A DNA stretch of 64,000 nt from an uncultured Streptomyces sp. (GCF_947488945.1 NZ_CANLBS010000011.1:62001-126000), one strand, 5' to 3'. Shown: positions 18,811-28,476, numbered from the stretch's first letter. Notes: a model not told the origin generated them from the sequence alone. Translations and numbers: made by a program.

Positions 18811-18833
18811 CTGTCACCGGCCGGAAGTAGGGT
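18811..18833 (+). promoter_or_regulatory. putative DNA-damage (RecA-NDp/PafBC-like) promoter of uvrC
   Basis: CTGTCACCGGC (18811-18821), N6 and TAGGGT (18828-18833) match the RecA-NDp consensus, with a perfect -10. The uvrC ATG at 18841 is 7 bp downstream, the same geometry as uvrB and ogt. Confidence 0.65.
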
Positions 18834-18840
18834 GTGAGAC

Positions 18841-21039
18841 ATGGCAGACCCCTCCAGCTACCGCCCCAAGCCGGGACAGATCCCCGACTCCCCGGGGGTC
18901 TACAAGTTCCGCGACGAGCACCGCCGGGTGATCTACGTCGGCAAGGCGAAGAACCTCCGCCAGCGCCTGGCCAACTACTTCCAGGACCTGGCCGGACTGC
19001 ACCCGCGCACCCGCTCGATGGTGACCACGGCCGCGTCCGTGGAGTGGACGGTCGTCTCCACCGAGGTCGAGGCGCTGCAGCTCGAATACACCTGGATCAA
19101 GGAGTTCGACCCGCGGTTCAACGTCAAGTACCGCGACGACAAGAGCTACCCCTACCTCGCGGTCACGCTCAACGAGGAGTTCCCCCGCGTCCAGGTCATG
19201 CGCGGCGCCAAGAAGAAGGGCGTGCGCTACTTCGGTCCGTACGGCCACGCCTGGGCGATCCGCGAGACCGTCGACCTGATGCTGCGCGTCTTCCCCGTGC
19301 GCACCTGCTCCGCGGGCGTGTTCAAGAACGCCGTCCGCACCGGCCGCCCCTGCCTGCTCGGCTACATCGGCAAGTGCTCCGCCCCCTGCGTGGGCCGGGT
19401 CACCCCCGAGGAACACCGCGAACTGGCCGAGGACTTCTGCGACTTCATGGCCGGCCGCACCGGTACGTACATCCGCCGCCTGGAGCGCGAGATGGCGGAG
19501 GCGGCCGAGGAGATGGAGTACGAGCGGGCGGCGCGGCTGCGCGACGACGCCGGGGCGCTCAAGCGCGCCATGGAGAAGAGCGCGGTGGTGCTCGCGGACG
19601 CCACCGACGCGGACCTCATCGCCGTCGCCGAGGACGAACTCGAAGCGGCCGTGCAGATCTTCCACGTGCGCGGCGGCCGGGTGCGCGGCCAGCGCGGCTG
19701 GGTCACCGACAAGGTCGAGGCGGTCGACACCTCCGGCCTGGTCGAGCACGCCCTGCAGCAGCTCTACGGCGAGGAGGCCGGCGACGCGGTCCCCAAGGAG
19801 GTCCTGGTGCCCGCGCTGCCCGAGGACCCCGAGGCGGTCTCCGAGTGGCTGTCCCGGCGCCGGGGCTCGCAGGTCAGCCTGCGCATCCCGCAGCGCGGCG
19901 ACAAGAAGGACCTGATGGCGACGGTCCAGCGCAACGCCGTGCAGGCGCTCGGGCTGCACAAGACCAAGCGCGCCTCCGACCTCACCACGCGCTCGCGGGC
20001 GCTGGAGGAGATCGCCGAGGCGCTCGGCCTGGACGGCGCCCCGCTGCGGATCGAGTGCTACGACATCTCCCACCTCCAGGGCGACGACGTGGTCGCGTCC
20101 ATGGTGGTGTTCGAGGACGGCCTCGCCCGTAAGAGCGAGTACCGCCGCTTCCAGATCAAGGGGTTCGAGGGCCAGGACGACGTCCGGTCCATGCACGAGG
20201 TGATCGGCCGGCGTTTCCGCAGGTATCTGGCGGACAAGGAGCGCACCGGGGACTGGGACGACACCCCGGCCCCCGGCGGCGGGACCCCTGCCGACGTGCC
20301 CGGCCTCCCCGCCCCCGCGGGCTCCGACGCCACCGGCTCCGCGCCGGGCCTGCCGCTCGCCGACGGACACGCCCCCGCGGAGTCCGCCGCCGCGGCGGGC
20401 CCCCTGGAGGCGGAGCCCCTGACCGTGCCCTTCGGCGAGGACCCGGCCGGGACGGACCGGGCCCCGGAGGCGCAGGACGACCCGTTCGCCGTGGAGGGCC
20501 CCCGCGAGGACGACGGCCGCCCCAAGCGGTTCGCCTACCCCCCGCAGCTCGTCGTGGTCGACGGCGGCCAGCCGCAGGTGGCGGCGGCCAAGCGGGCGCT
20601 GGACGAGCTGGGCATCGACGACATCGCCGTCTGCGGCCTCGCCAAGCGGCTCGAAGAGGTCTGGCTGCCGGACGACGACGACCCGGTCGTGCTGCCCCGC
20701 TCCAGCGAAGGGCTCTACCTCCTCCAGCGGGTCCGCGACGAGGCGCACCGCTTCGCCCTCACCTACCAGCGCGCCAAGCGGGCCAAGCGGGTCCGCAGCA
20801 GCCCCCTGGACGGGGTCGCCGGGCTCGGCGAGACCCGGAAACTGGCGCTGCTCAAGCATTTCGGCTCCGTGAAGAAGCTGCGGCAGGCGACAATCGACGA
20901 GATCTGCGAGGTTCCGGGGATAGGGCGCAGGACGGCGGAATCGGTGGCGGTCGCCCTCGCCTCGGCCGCCCCGGCCGCACCGGCCGTCAACACGGCCACA
21001 GGAGAGATCATGGAAGAGAGCGACGGGGGCACACCATGA
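18841..21039 (+). CDS. uvrC: excinuclease ABC subunit C
   Basis: The 732-aa dual-incision nuclease has an N-terminal GIY-YIG domain (PGVYKF at 18-23; IYVGKAKNLRQRL), a cysteine cluster region (CSAGVFKN; CLLGYIGKCSAPC), a UVR motif (about 215-245), an RNase H-like endonuclease core (IECYDISHLQG; VVVDGGQPQV) and C-terminal helix-hairpin-helix motifs (LLKHFGSVKKL; VPGIGRRTAES). About 85 residues rich in Pro, Ala, Gly and Asp (about 470-555) are inserted in the endonuclease domain, making it longer than the usual 600-650 aa. Its stop overlaps the rapZ start (ATGA), heading the uvrC-rapZ-yvcK-whiA operon. Confidence 0.96.
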   Translation: MADPSSYRPKPGQIPDSPGVYKFRDEHRRVIYVGKAKNLRQRLANYFQDLAGLHPRTRSMVTTAASVEWTVVSTEVEALQLEYTWIKEFDPRFNVKYRDDKSYPYLAVTLNEEFPRVQVMRGAKKKGVRYFGPYGHAWAIRETVDLMLRVFPVRTCSAGVFKNAVRTGRPCLLGYIGKCSAPCVGRVTPEEHRELAEDFCDFMAGRTGTYIRRLEREMAEAAEEMEYERAARLRDDAGALKRAMEKSAVVLADATDADLIAVAEDELEAAVQIFHVRGGRVRGQRGWVTDKVEAVDTSGLVEHALQQLYGEEAGDAVPKEVLVPALPEDPEAVSEWLSRRRGSQVSLRIPQRGDKKDLMATVQRNAVQALGLHKTKRASDLTTRSRALEEIAEALGLDGAPLRIECYDISHLQGDDVVASMVVFEDGLARKSEYRRFQIKGFEGQDDVRSMHEVIGRRFRRYLADKERTGDWDDTPAPGGGTPADVPGLPAPAGSDATGSAPGLPLADGHAPAESAAAAGPLEAEPLTVPFGEDPAGTDRAPEAQDDPFAVEGPREDDGRPKRFAYPPQLVVVDGGQPQVAAAKRALDELGIDDIAVCGLAKRLEEVWLPDDDDPVVLPRSSEGLYLLQRVRDEAHRFALTYQRAKRAKRVRSSPLDGVAGLGETRKLALLKHFGSVKKLRQATIDEICEVPGIGRRTAESVAVALASAAPAAPAVNTATGEIMEESDGGTP

Positions 21040-22013
21040 CCGGACACGAGCAGGACGCACCGGACACGCACGCAGGCACGGACCGAACAGACGGAGCAGG
21101 ACAGGTGAGCACAGCTTCCACCCCCGAGACGGGGGACGCGACGGCACCGGCGGTCATCCCCGAACTGGTGATCATCTCCGGGATGTCCGGCGCCGGACGC
21201 AGCACCGCGGCCAAGTGCCTGGAAGACCTCGGCTGGTTCGTCGTCGACAACCTGCCGCCCGCGCTGATCCCCACCATGGTCGAGCTCGGCGCCCGCTCGC
21301 AGGGCAACGTCGCCCGCATCGCCGTCGTCGTCGACGTGCGCGGCCGGCGCTTCTTCGACAACCTCCGGGAGTCCCTCGCGGACCTGGCGGCCAAGCACGT
21401 CACCCGCCGGATCGTCTTCCTGGAGTCGTCCGACGACGCCCTGGTCCGCCGGTTCGAGTCGGTCCGCCGCCCGCACCCGCTCCAGGGCGACGGGCGCATC
21501 GTCGACGGCATCGCGGCCGAGCGCGACCTGCTGCGCGAGCTGCGCGGCGACGCCGACCTGGTCATCGACACCTCCAGCCTCAACGTCCACGAACTGCGCG
21601 CCAAGATGGACGCCCAGTTCGCCGGCGACCAGGAGCCGGAGCTGCGGGCCACCGTCATGTCGTTCGGCTACAAGTACGGCCTGCCGGTCGACGCCGACCT
21701 CGTGGTGGACTGCCGCTTCCTGCCCAACCCGCACTGGGTCCCCGAGCTGCGCCCCTTCACCGGCCTGAACGAGGAGGTGTCCGCCTACGTCTTCGACCAG
21801 CCGGGCGCCAAGGAGTTCCTCAACCAGTACACCGAGCTGCTCCAGCTGATCGCGGCCGGCTACCGCCGCGAGGGCAAGCGCTACGTCACCATCGCCGTGG
21901 GCTGCACCGGCGGCAAGCACCGTTCCGTCGCCATGTCGGAGAAGCTCTCGGCGCGTCTGGCCGCCGAGGGGATCGAGACCGTCCTCGTCCACCGGGACAT
22001 GGGGCGAGAGTGA
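21036..22013 (+). CDS. rapZ: RapZ-like nucleotide-binding protein (YvcJ family)
   Basis: This 325-aa P-loop protein has Walker A GMSGAGRS (49-56), V-V-D-N-L-P-P, and the C-terminal GCTGGKHRSVAMSEKL typical of RapZ/YvcJ. In E. coli RapZ is an RNA-binding adaptor controlling glmS; in Gram-positives YvcJ binds nucleotides and the RNA role is unproven. About 40 poorly conserved residues precede the domain. An in-frame GTG at 21105 would shorten it, but the ATG at 21036 overlaps the uvrC stop, favouring translational coupling. The GTGA overlap with yvcK continues the operon. Confidence 0.93.
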   Translation: MTGHEQDAPDTHAGTDRTDGAGQVSTASTPETGDATAPAVIPELVIISGMSGAGRSTAAKCLEDLGWFVVDNLPPALIPTMVELGARSQGNVARIAVVVDVRGRRFFDNLRESLADLAAKHVTRRIVFLESSDDALVRRFESVRRPHPLQGDGRIVDGIAAERDLLRELRGDADLVIDTSSLNVHELRAKMDAQFAGDQEPELRATVMSFGYKYGLPVDADLVVDCRFLPNPHWVPELRPFTGLNEEVSAYVFDQPGAKEFLNQYTELLQLIAAGYRREGKRYVTIAVGCTGGKHRSVAMSEKLSARLAAEGIETVLVHRDMGRE

Positions 22014-23044
22014 CCGGCTCCCACCTGCGTCTGCGGCGGCTGCGCAAGGCCAGGCCCGCACTGCCGGGCCGGGGGCGCGGGGCTCAGCCCAAGGTCGTCG
22101 CCCTCGGCGGCGGCCACGGGCTGTCCGCGTCGCTCGCCGCCCTGCGCCGGATCACCGGCGACGTCACGGCCGTGGTCACGGTCGCCGACGACGGCGGATC
22201 CAGCGGGCGGCTGCGCGAGGAGCTCGGGGTGCTGCCCCCGGGCGACCTGCGCAAGGCGCTCGCCGCGCTCTGCGGCGACGACGACTGGGGCCAGACCTGG
22301 GCCCGGGTCATCCAGCACCGCTTCGAGTCCCGCGGCGACCTGCACGGTCACGCGGTCGGAAATCTGCTGATCGTCGCCCTGTGGGAGCAGCTCGGCGACC
22401 CCGTGCAGGCGCTGGACCTGGTCGGCAGGCTGCTGGGAGCACACGGCCGGGTGCTCCCGATGTCCGCCGTGCCGCTGGAGCTGCAGGCGCAGGTCAGGGG
22501 CCACGACCAGGAACGCCCGGACGAGATCGTCACCGTGCGCGGCCAGGCGACCGTGGCGCTCACCCCCGGAGACGTGCAGTCCGTGCAGGTGGTGCCCCAC
22601 GACCCGCCGGCCGTCCCGGAGGCGGTCGCGGCGGTGCTCGACGCCGACTGGGTGGTGCTCGGTCCGGGCTCCTGGTTCTCCTCGGTGATTCCGCATCTGC
22701 TGGTGCCGGAACTGCTCGACGCGCTGACCGTGACGAAGGCCCGGAAGGTGCTCTCGCTGAACCTCGCGCCGCAGCCCGGTGAAACAGAAGGCTTCTCACC
22801 GCAGCGTCATGTGGAGGTTTTGGGACGACACGCCCCTAAACTCGCCCTGGACGTGGTGCTGGCCGACGAGGCCGCCGTGCCCGACCGTGAGTCCCTGGCC
22901 GACGCCGCGAAACGCCTCGGCGCCGCGGTGGAGCTGGCTCCGGTCGCCTCGCCCGACGGGGTTCCGATTCACGATCCGGAGCTGTTGGCCGCCGCGTACG
23001 ACCGTATTTTTCGGATGCATGGAAGGATCGGCCCATGGCGATGA
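22010..23044 (+). CDS. yvcK: YvcK/CofD-like gluconeogenesis factor (UDP-sugar binding)
   Basis: The 344-aa protein of the CofD/YvcK superfamily has VVALGGGHGLSASL near the N-terminus, VADDGGSSGRLREELGVLPPGDLRKAL, H-G-H-A-V-G-N-L-L and VLGPGSWFSSVIPHL. YvcK binds UDP-GlcNAc and tunes carbon flow and cell-wall precursor supply in Firmicutes and mycobacteria (CuvA). The GTG at 22010 overlaps the rapZ stop; the yvcK stop overlaps whiA by 10 bp. The rapZ-yvcK-whiA order is conserved across Gram-positive bacteria. Confidence 0.94.
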   Translation: MTGSHLRLRRLRKARPALPGRGRGAQPKVVALGGGHGLSASLAALRRITGDVTAVVTVADDGGSSGRLREELGVLPPGDLRKALAALCGDDDWGQTWARVIQHRFESRGDLHGHAVGNLLIVALWEQLGDPVQALDLVGRLLGAHGRVLPMSAVPLELQAQVRGHDQERPDEIVTVRGQATVALTPGDVQSVQVVPHDPPAVPEAVAAVLDADWVVLGPGSWFSSVIPHLLVPELLDALTVTKARKVLSLNLAPQPGETEGFSPQRHVEVLGRHAPKLALDVVLADEAAVPDRESLADAAKRLGAAVELAPVASPDGVPIHDPELLAAAYDRIFRMHGRIGPWR

Positions 23045-24024
23045 CGCCAGCGGTGAAGGACGAAATCTCTCGGCTTCCCGTCACCCGGACCTGCTGCAGA
23101 AAGGCGGAGGTCTCGGCGATCCTGCGTTTCGCGGGCGGGCTGCACCTGGTGAGCGGCCGCATTGTGATCGAAGCGGAACTCGACACCGGGATGGCGGCGC
23201 GCCGGCTCAAGCGCGACATTCTGGAGATCTTCGGGCACAGCTCGGAGCTGATCGTGATGGCGCCCGGCGGGCTGCGCCGCGGTTCCCGCTTCGTCGTCCG
23301 GGTGGTGGCGGGCGGCGACCAGCTGGCCCGGCAGACCGGCCTGGTGGACGGCCGCGGCCGTCCCATCCGCGGCCTTCCCCCGCAGGTGGTCTCGGGGGCC
23401 ACCTGCGACGCGGAGGCGGCCTGGCGGGGCGCGTTCCTGGCGCACGGCTCGCTCACCGAGCCGGGCCGCTCGTCGTCCCTGGAGGTGACCTGCCCCGGCC
23501 CCGAGGCGGCTCTGGCGCTGGTCGGCGCCGCCCGCCGGCTCTCCATCGCGGCGAAGGCCCGCGAGGTGCGCGGGGTGGACCGGGTCGTCGTCCGGGACGG
23601 TGACGCGATCGGCGCGCTGCTGACCCGGCTCGGCGCCCACGAGGCGGTGCTGGCCTGGGAGGAGCGCCGGATGCGGCGCGAGGTCCGGGCGACCGCCAAC
23701 CGGCTCGCCAACTTCGACGACGCCAACCTGCGCCGCTCCGCCCGTGCCGCGGTGGCGGCGGGGGCCCGGGTCGGCCGGGCGCTGGAGATCCTCGGCGAGG
23801 AGGTCCCCGAGCACCTGGCGGCGGCCGGGCGGCTGCGGATGGACCACAAGCAGGCGTCCCTGGAGGAGCTCGGCGCGCTGGCCGACCCGCCGCTGACCAA
23901 GGACGCGGTCGCGGGCCGTATCCGCCGCCTGCTGGCCATGGCCGACAAGCGGGCGCAGGACCTCGGCATCCCGAGCACCGAGGCGACCCTCAGCGAGGAG
24001 ATGGCGGACGGCCTGGTCGGCTGA
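23035..24024 (+). CDS. whiA: sporulation regulator WhiA
   Basis: The 329-aa protein has an N-terminal LAGLIDADG-like two-repeat domain without nuclease function (about 20-220; K-A-E-V-S-A-I-L-R-F-A-G-G and G-A-F-L-A-H-G) and a C-terminal helix-turn-helix (LGALADPPLTKDAVAGRIRRL, split here by Asp/Pro). With WhiB, WhiA switches aerial hyphae from growth to septation by activating ftsZ and other division genes. ATG 23035 has GGAAGG upstream within yvcK. Length equals the Streptomyces orthologue. Confidence 0.96.
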   Translation: MAMTPAVKDEISRLPVTRTCCRKAEVSAILRFAGGLHLVSGRIVIEAELDTGMAARRLKRDILEIFGHSSELIVMAPGGLRRGSRFVVRVVAGGDQLARQTGLVDGRGRPIRGLPPQVVSGATCDAEAAWRGAFLAHGSLTEPGRSSSLEVTCPGPEAALALVGAARRLSIAAKAREVRGVDRVVVRDGDAIGALLTRLGAHEAVLAWEERRMRREVRATANRLANFDDANLRRSARAAVAAGARVGRALEILGEEVPEHLAAAGRLRMDHKQASLEELGALADPPLTKDAVAGRIRRLLAMADKRAQDLGIPSTEATLSEEMADGLVG

Positions 24025-24036
24025 CCGGTCCGCTCC

Positions 24037-24084
24037 GACGCGCCGCGGGCCCGCTCCTCCCGGGGAGCGGGCCCGCGGCGCGTC
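24037..24084 (+). terminator. terminator of the uvrC-rapZ-yvcK-whiA operon
   Basis: A perfect 21-bp stem (24037-24057 with 24064-24084) with a 6-nt loop begins 13 bp after the whiA stop. Confidence 0.85.
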
Positions 24085-24246
24085 CCGTCCTCCCCCTGCT
24101 GGAGGCGTCCCGCGGCCCCGTGCGGAGAAGGCGCAGGTCCCGGCCGTTGACGGGACGTTTCTCCCGTGTTTCGGGGCAGGAGGACCGGACCCGCCGCTTT
24201 CTACTGGTCAGTACGCGACTCTCCCCGCCTCCCCGGCCCCGCTCGA

Positions 24247-24277
24247 TGTCACTACCGGGGCTCCGGAGAGGTAGGGT
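24247..24277 (+). promoter_or_regulatory. likely housekeeping promoter of gap
   Basis: A TGTCAC -35-like hexamer (24247-24252) and TAGGGT -10-like hexamer (24272-24277) are separated by 19 bp, about 75 bp upstream of gap. The spacing differs from the damage promoters in this window. The rest of 24085-24350 holds no gene. Confidence 0.4.
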
Positions 24278-24350
24278 CGGAGGCGGTCGGGGACATCCCA
24301 TACATCTCGCCGGCGTCGAAACCCGGCGTACCTAACGAGGAGATCGGTTC

Positions 24351-25361
<1,011 letters not shown>

Positions 25362-25394
25362 TCCTCGGACCGGCAGGCATCTCGATGTGAGTGA

Positions 25395-25432
25395 GGGGCT
25401 CGGACGGCGCGACGCGGCGCCGTCCGAGCCCC
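25395..25432 (+). terminator. hairpin between gap and pgk
   Basis: A 16-bp perfect stem (25395-25410 with 25417-25432) and a 6-nt loop lie 33 bp after the gap stop and 41 bp before pgk. It probably terminates or attenuates gap transcription. Confidence 0.75.
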
Positions 25433-25473
25433 CTCGCGTGCTCATCAGTCCTTTCCTAGGAGTGCAGGAACAG

Positions 25474-26685
25474 ATGAAGACGATCGACGAACTTCTCGCC
25501 GACGGGGTCGCGGGCAAGCGGGTATTCGTCCGCGCCGACCTCAACGTGCCGCTGGACGGCACCACCATCACCGACGACGGCCGCATCCGCGCCGTCCTGC
25601 CGACGGTCACCAAGCTCTCCGAAGCCGGTGCCCGGGTCATCGTCGCCTCCCACCTGGGCCGCCCCAAGGGCGCCCCGGACCCCGCCTTCTCGCTGGCGCC
25701 CGCCGCCGCCCGGCTGGGCGAACTGCTCGGCGCCGAGGTGGCGTTCGCCGCGGACACCGTCGGCGAGTCCGCGAGCGCCACGGTCGCCGCGCTCACCGAC
25801 GGCAAGGTCGCCGTCCTGGAGAACCTCCGCTTCAACGCCGGTGAGACGTCGAAGGACGACGCCGAGCGCGGCGCCTTCGCCGACCAGCTCGCCGCCCTCG
25901 CCGACGTCTACGTCGGCGACGGCTTCGGCGCGGTGCACCGCAAGCACGCCTCGGTCTTCGACCTCCCGGCCCGGCTGCCGCACTACGCCGGCTACCTGAT
26001 CGCCACCGAGGTCGGCGTCCTCAAGAAGCTCACCAGCGAGGTCCAGCGGCCGTACGCGGTCGTCCTCGGCGGCGCCAAGGTCTCCGACAAACTCGGCGTC
26101 ATCGACCACCTGCTGGAGAAGGCCGACCGCATCCTGGTCGGCGGCGGTATGGCGTACACCTTCCTCAAGGCCCAGGGCCACGAGGTCGGCATCTCGTTGC
26201 TCCAGGAGGACCAGATCCCGACGGTCCTGGAGTACCTGGAGCGTGCCGAGAAGCGCGGCGTGGAGTTCGTGCTCCCCGTCGACGTCCTCGTCTCGCCCGA
26301 GTTCCCGGATCTGAAGACCAAGGCTCCGGCCCACCCCACCACCGTCGCCGCGGACGCCATCCCCGCCGACCAGGAGGGCCTGGACATCGGCCCCGAGACC
26401 CGCCGGCTGTACGCGGAGAAGCTCGCCGACGCCGCCACGGTCTTCTGGAACGGCCCGATGGGCGTCTTCGAGCACCCCGACTACGCCGAGGGCACCCGCG
26501 CGGTCGCCCAGGCCCTCGTCGACTCCCCGGCGTTCAGCGTCGTCGGCGGTGGCGACTCCGCCGCCGCGGTCCGCATCCTCGGCTTCGACGAGAACGCCTT
26601 CGGGCACATCTCGACCGGTGGCGGCGCCAGCCTCGAATACCTCGAAGGCAAGACCCTGCCCGGTCTCGCCGCATTGGAGAACTGA
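25474..26685 (+). CDS. pgk: phosphoglycerate kinase
   Basis: The 403-aa two-domain kinase transfers phosphate from 1,3-bisphosphoglycerate to ADP. N-terminal VFVRADLNVPLDG and SHLGRPKG, LGGAKVSDKLGV in the middle and the C-terminal nucleotide site VFWNGPMGVFE with VVGGGDSAAAV are all present. ATG 25474 has AGGAG 12 bp upstream. The upstream in-frame extension is only the hairpin region, so it is not coding. tpiA begins 2 bp after the stop. Confidence 0.97.
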   Translation: MKTIDELLADGVAGKRVFVRADLNVPLDGTTITDDGRIRAVLPTVTKLSEAGARVIVASHLGRPKGAPDPAFSLAPAAARLGELLGAEVAFAADTVGESASATVAALTDGKVAVLENLRFNAGETSKDDAERGAFADQLAALADVYVGDGFGAVHRKHASVFDLPARLPHYAGYLIATEVGVLKKLTSEVQRPYAVVLGGAKVSDKLGVIDHLLEKADRILVGGGMAYTFLKAQGHEVGISLLQEDQIPTVLEYLERAEKRGVEFVLPVDVLVSPEFPDLKTKAPAHPTTVAADAIPADQEGLDIGPETRRLYAEKLADAATVFWNGPMGVFEHPDYAEGTRAVAQALVDSPAFSVVGGGDSAAAVRILGFDENAFGHISTGGGASLEYLEGKTLPGLAALEN

Positions 26686-26687
26686 GC

Positions 26688-27476
26688 ATGACCGAAACCG
26701 CCCCGGGCCGCCTGCCGCTGATGGCGGGCAACTGGAAGATGAACCTCAACCACCTCGAGGCCATCGCGCACGTCCAGAAGCTCGCCTTCGCCCTGGCCGA
26801 CAAGGACTACGACGCCGTCGAGGTCGCCGTCCTGCCGCCCTTCACCGACCTGCGCTCCGTGCAGACCCTGGTGGACGGCGACAAGTTGAAGATCAAGTAC
26901 GGCGCCCAGGACATCTCGGCCCACGACTCCGGCGCGTACACCGGTGAGATCTCCGGCTCCATGCTGGCCAAGCTCAGGTGCGCGTACGTGGCCGTCGGCC
27001 ACAGCGAGCGCCGCCAGTACCACGGCGAGAACGACGAGATCTGCAACGCCAAGGTGAAGGCCGCCTACAAGCACGGCCTGACCCCGATCCTCTGCGTCGG
27101 CGAGGGCCTGGACATCCGCAAGGCGGGTGACCAGGTCTCCTACACCCTCGCGCAGCTCGACGGCGGCCTCAAGGACGTCCCGGCCGAGCAGGCCGAGTCG
27201 ATCGTGATCGCGTACGAGCCGGTCTGGGCCATCGGGACCGGAGAGGTCGCCACCCCCGAGGACGCCCAGGAAGTCTGCGGAGCGATCCGCGGCCGGCTGG
27301 CCGAGCTGTACTCGCAGGAGCTGGCCGACAAGGTCCGCATCCAGTACGGCGGCTCCGTGAAGTCCGGCAACGTCGCCGCGATCATGGCGCAGCCCGACGT
27401 GGACGGTGCCCTCGTGGGCGGTGCCGCGCTGGACGCCGACGAGTTCGTCAAGATCGTCCGCTTCCGCGACCAGTGA
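26688..27476 (+). CDS. tpiA: triosephosphate isomerase
   Basis: The 262-aa TIM barrel interconverts dihydroxyacetone phosphate and glyceraldehyde-3-phosphate. GNWKMN (14-19, Lys17), GHSERRQ with His105 and AYEPVWAIGTG with Glu177 supply the full catalytic triad. It is translationally coupled to pgk (2-bp gap). Confidence 0.97.
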   Translation: MTETAPGRLPLMAGNWKMNLNHLEAIAHVQKLAFALADKDYDAVEVAVLPPFTDLRSVQTLVDGDKLKIKYGAQDISAHDSGAYTGEISGSMLAKLRCAYVAVGHSERRQYHGENDEICNAKVKAAYKHGLTPILCVGEGLDIRKAGDQVSYTLAQLDGGLKDVPAEQAESIVIAYEPVWAIGTGEVATPEDAQEVCGAIRGRLAELYSQELADKVRIQYGGSVKSGNVAAIMAQPDVDGALVGGAALDADEFVKIVRFRDQ

Positions 27477-27509
27477 GTAGGCGGTAGCGCCGATCCGTCG
27501 TACCCTTGC

Positions 27510-27545
27510 GGGGGCCGGGGTGGGTATCGCCCACCTCCGGCCCCC
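27510..27545 (+). terminator. terminator after tpiA
   Basis: Fifteen base pairs (27510-27524 with 27530-27545, one bulged T) and a 5-nt loop end the pgk-tpiA unit. Confidence 0.75.
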
Positions 27546-27547
27546 GT

Positions 27548-27588
27548 GTTCGTGCAAGCGAGTCCAGGGTTCGTGCATGCGAGTCCAG
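27548..27588. repeat. two-copy 20-bp direct repeat upstream of secG
   Basis: GTTCGTGCAAGCGAGTCCAG (27548-27567) recurs at 27569-27588 with one change (A to T), period 21 bp. At two helical turns apart it could be a pair of binding sites, or a duplication. It sits 27 bp before the secG start. Confidence 0.8.
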
Positions 27589-27614
27589 TGAATTCCGGAA
27601 AGTAGGGACCAGCC

Positions 27615-27851
27615 GTGATTTTGGCGTTCCAGATCGCCCTGATCGTCTTCAGCCTGCTGCTGATGCTGCTGGTGCTGATGCACAAGGGCAAGGGCGGCGG
27701 TCTGTCCGACATGTTCGGCGGCGGCATGCAGTCGTCCGTCGGCGGCTCCTCGGTCGCCGAGCGCAACCTCGACCGGATCACCGTCGTGGTCGGCCTCTGC
27801 TGGTTCGCCTCCATCGTGGCGCTCGGCCTGCTCATCAAGCTGGACGGCTGA
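27615..27851 (+). CDS. secG: preprotein translocase subunit SecG
   Basis: This 78-aa protein has two membrane helices (about 3-23 and 54-74), separated by the conserved cytosolic Gly-rich loop HKGKGGGLSDMFGGGM. It belongs to the SecYEG channel. The GTG at 27615 follows GTAGGGA. Position after tpiA is conserved in Streptomyces. Confidence 0.95.
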   Translation: MILAFQIALIVFSLLLMLLVLMHKGKGGGLSDMFGGGMQSSVGGSSVAERNLDRITVVVGLCWFASIVALGLLIKLDG

Positions 27852-27899
27852 CCAGGCCCACCGATCCGGGTCGCGCGGACCGGCGTTCGTATCGTCGCA

Positions 27900-27940
27900 G
27901 GAGGGAGTCACGGCACACGCCGTGGCTCCCTCCTCCGTTT
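27900..27940 (+). terminator. terminator after secG
   Basis: A 15-bp stem (27900-27914 with 27919-27933, one G-U) and 4-nt loop are followed by a T-rich run. Confidence 0.85.
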
Positions 27941-27978
27941 TCCGGGGCCTTCCCGCACCCGCCCGCCGACGGCCCCGC

Positions 27979-28004
27979 GGAATCCCGCGGCGGGTCACGG
28001 TGTA
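27979..28004 (+). promoter_or_regulatory. candidate SigR-type promoter of rbpA
   Basis: GGAAT (27979-27983), an 18-bp spacer and GTA (28002-28004) resemble the SigR consensus GGAAT-N18-GTT. In S. coelicolor rbpA is a known SigR target. A second, housekeeping-like candidate is TGGACG (28016-28021) with TAGACT at 28038-28043. Confidence 0.5.
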
Positions 28005-28082
28005 ACTCCAACCACTGGACGAGCGTTGGGCCTTACGTAGACTGGGGCAACTTCGAGCACCATCACGCAGGGAGTTACGACC

Positions 28083-28418
28083 GTGGCAAGTGGCAACGCG
28101 ATCCGGGGAAGCCGGGTCGGAGCGGGGCCGATGGGGGAGGCCGAGCGGGGCGAGTCGGCGCCGCGCCTCCGCATCTCCTTCTGGTGCTCGAACGGGCACG
28201 AGACCCAGCCCAGCTTCGCCCATGACGCACAGGTGCCGGACACCTGGGACTGCCCGCGCTGCGGCTTCCCGGCAGGCCAGGACAAGGACAGCCCGCCGGA
28301 CCCGCCGCGCACCGAACCGTACAAGACCCACCTGGCGTACGTCCGCGAGCGGCGCAGCGACGAGGACGGCGAGGCGATCCTCGCCGAGGCGCTCGCCAAG
28401 CTCCGCGGCGAGATCTGA
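28083..28418 (+). CDS. rbpA: RNA polymerase-binding protein RbpA
   Basis: The 111-aa actinobacterial transcription factor stabilises RNA polymerase holoenzyme with group I/II sigma factors. The N-terminal basic tail (MASGNAIRGSRVGAGP), central zinc-type core (FWCSNGHE; WDCPRCGFPAG with Cys and His ligands), basic linker and sigma-interaction domain (THLAYVRERRSDEDGEAI) are all present. The GTG at 28083 matches the known N-terminus. Confidence 0.97.
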   Translation: MASGNAIRGSRVGAGPMGEAERGESAPRLRISFWCSNGHETQPSFAHDAQVPDTWDCPRCGFPAGQDKDSPPDPPRTEPYKTHLAYVRERRSDEDGEAILAEALAKLRGEI

Positions 28419-28437
28419 GACCTTCGTCCCCCCTTCA

Positions 28438-28476
28438 CCGGCCGGACACCCCCGGGGTGCCGGCCGGACGGCCTTT
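28438..28476 (+). terminator. terminator after rbpA
   Basis: A 12-bp stem with one bulged A (28438-28450 with 28456-28467) is followed by GGCCTTTT. Confidence 0.8.

Noticed and set aside
23035..24024. Homing endonuclease or intein suggested by LAGLIDADG-like repeats in whiA
   Set aside because: WhiA contains this domain as an inactive DNA-binding relic; the gene is intact and syntenic.
24247..24277. DNA-damage promoter at gap
   Set aside because: TGTCAC and TAGGGT are present but 25 bp apart from start to start, against 16 bp at ogt, uvrB and uvrC, so it is better read as a housekeeping promoter.
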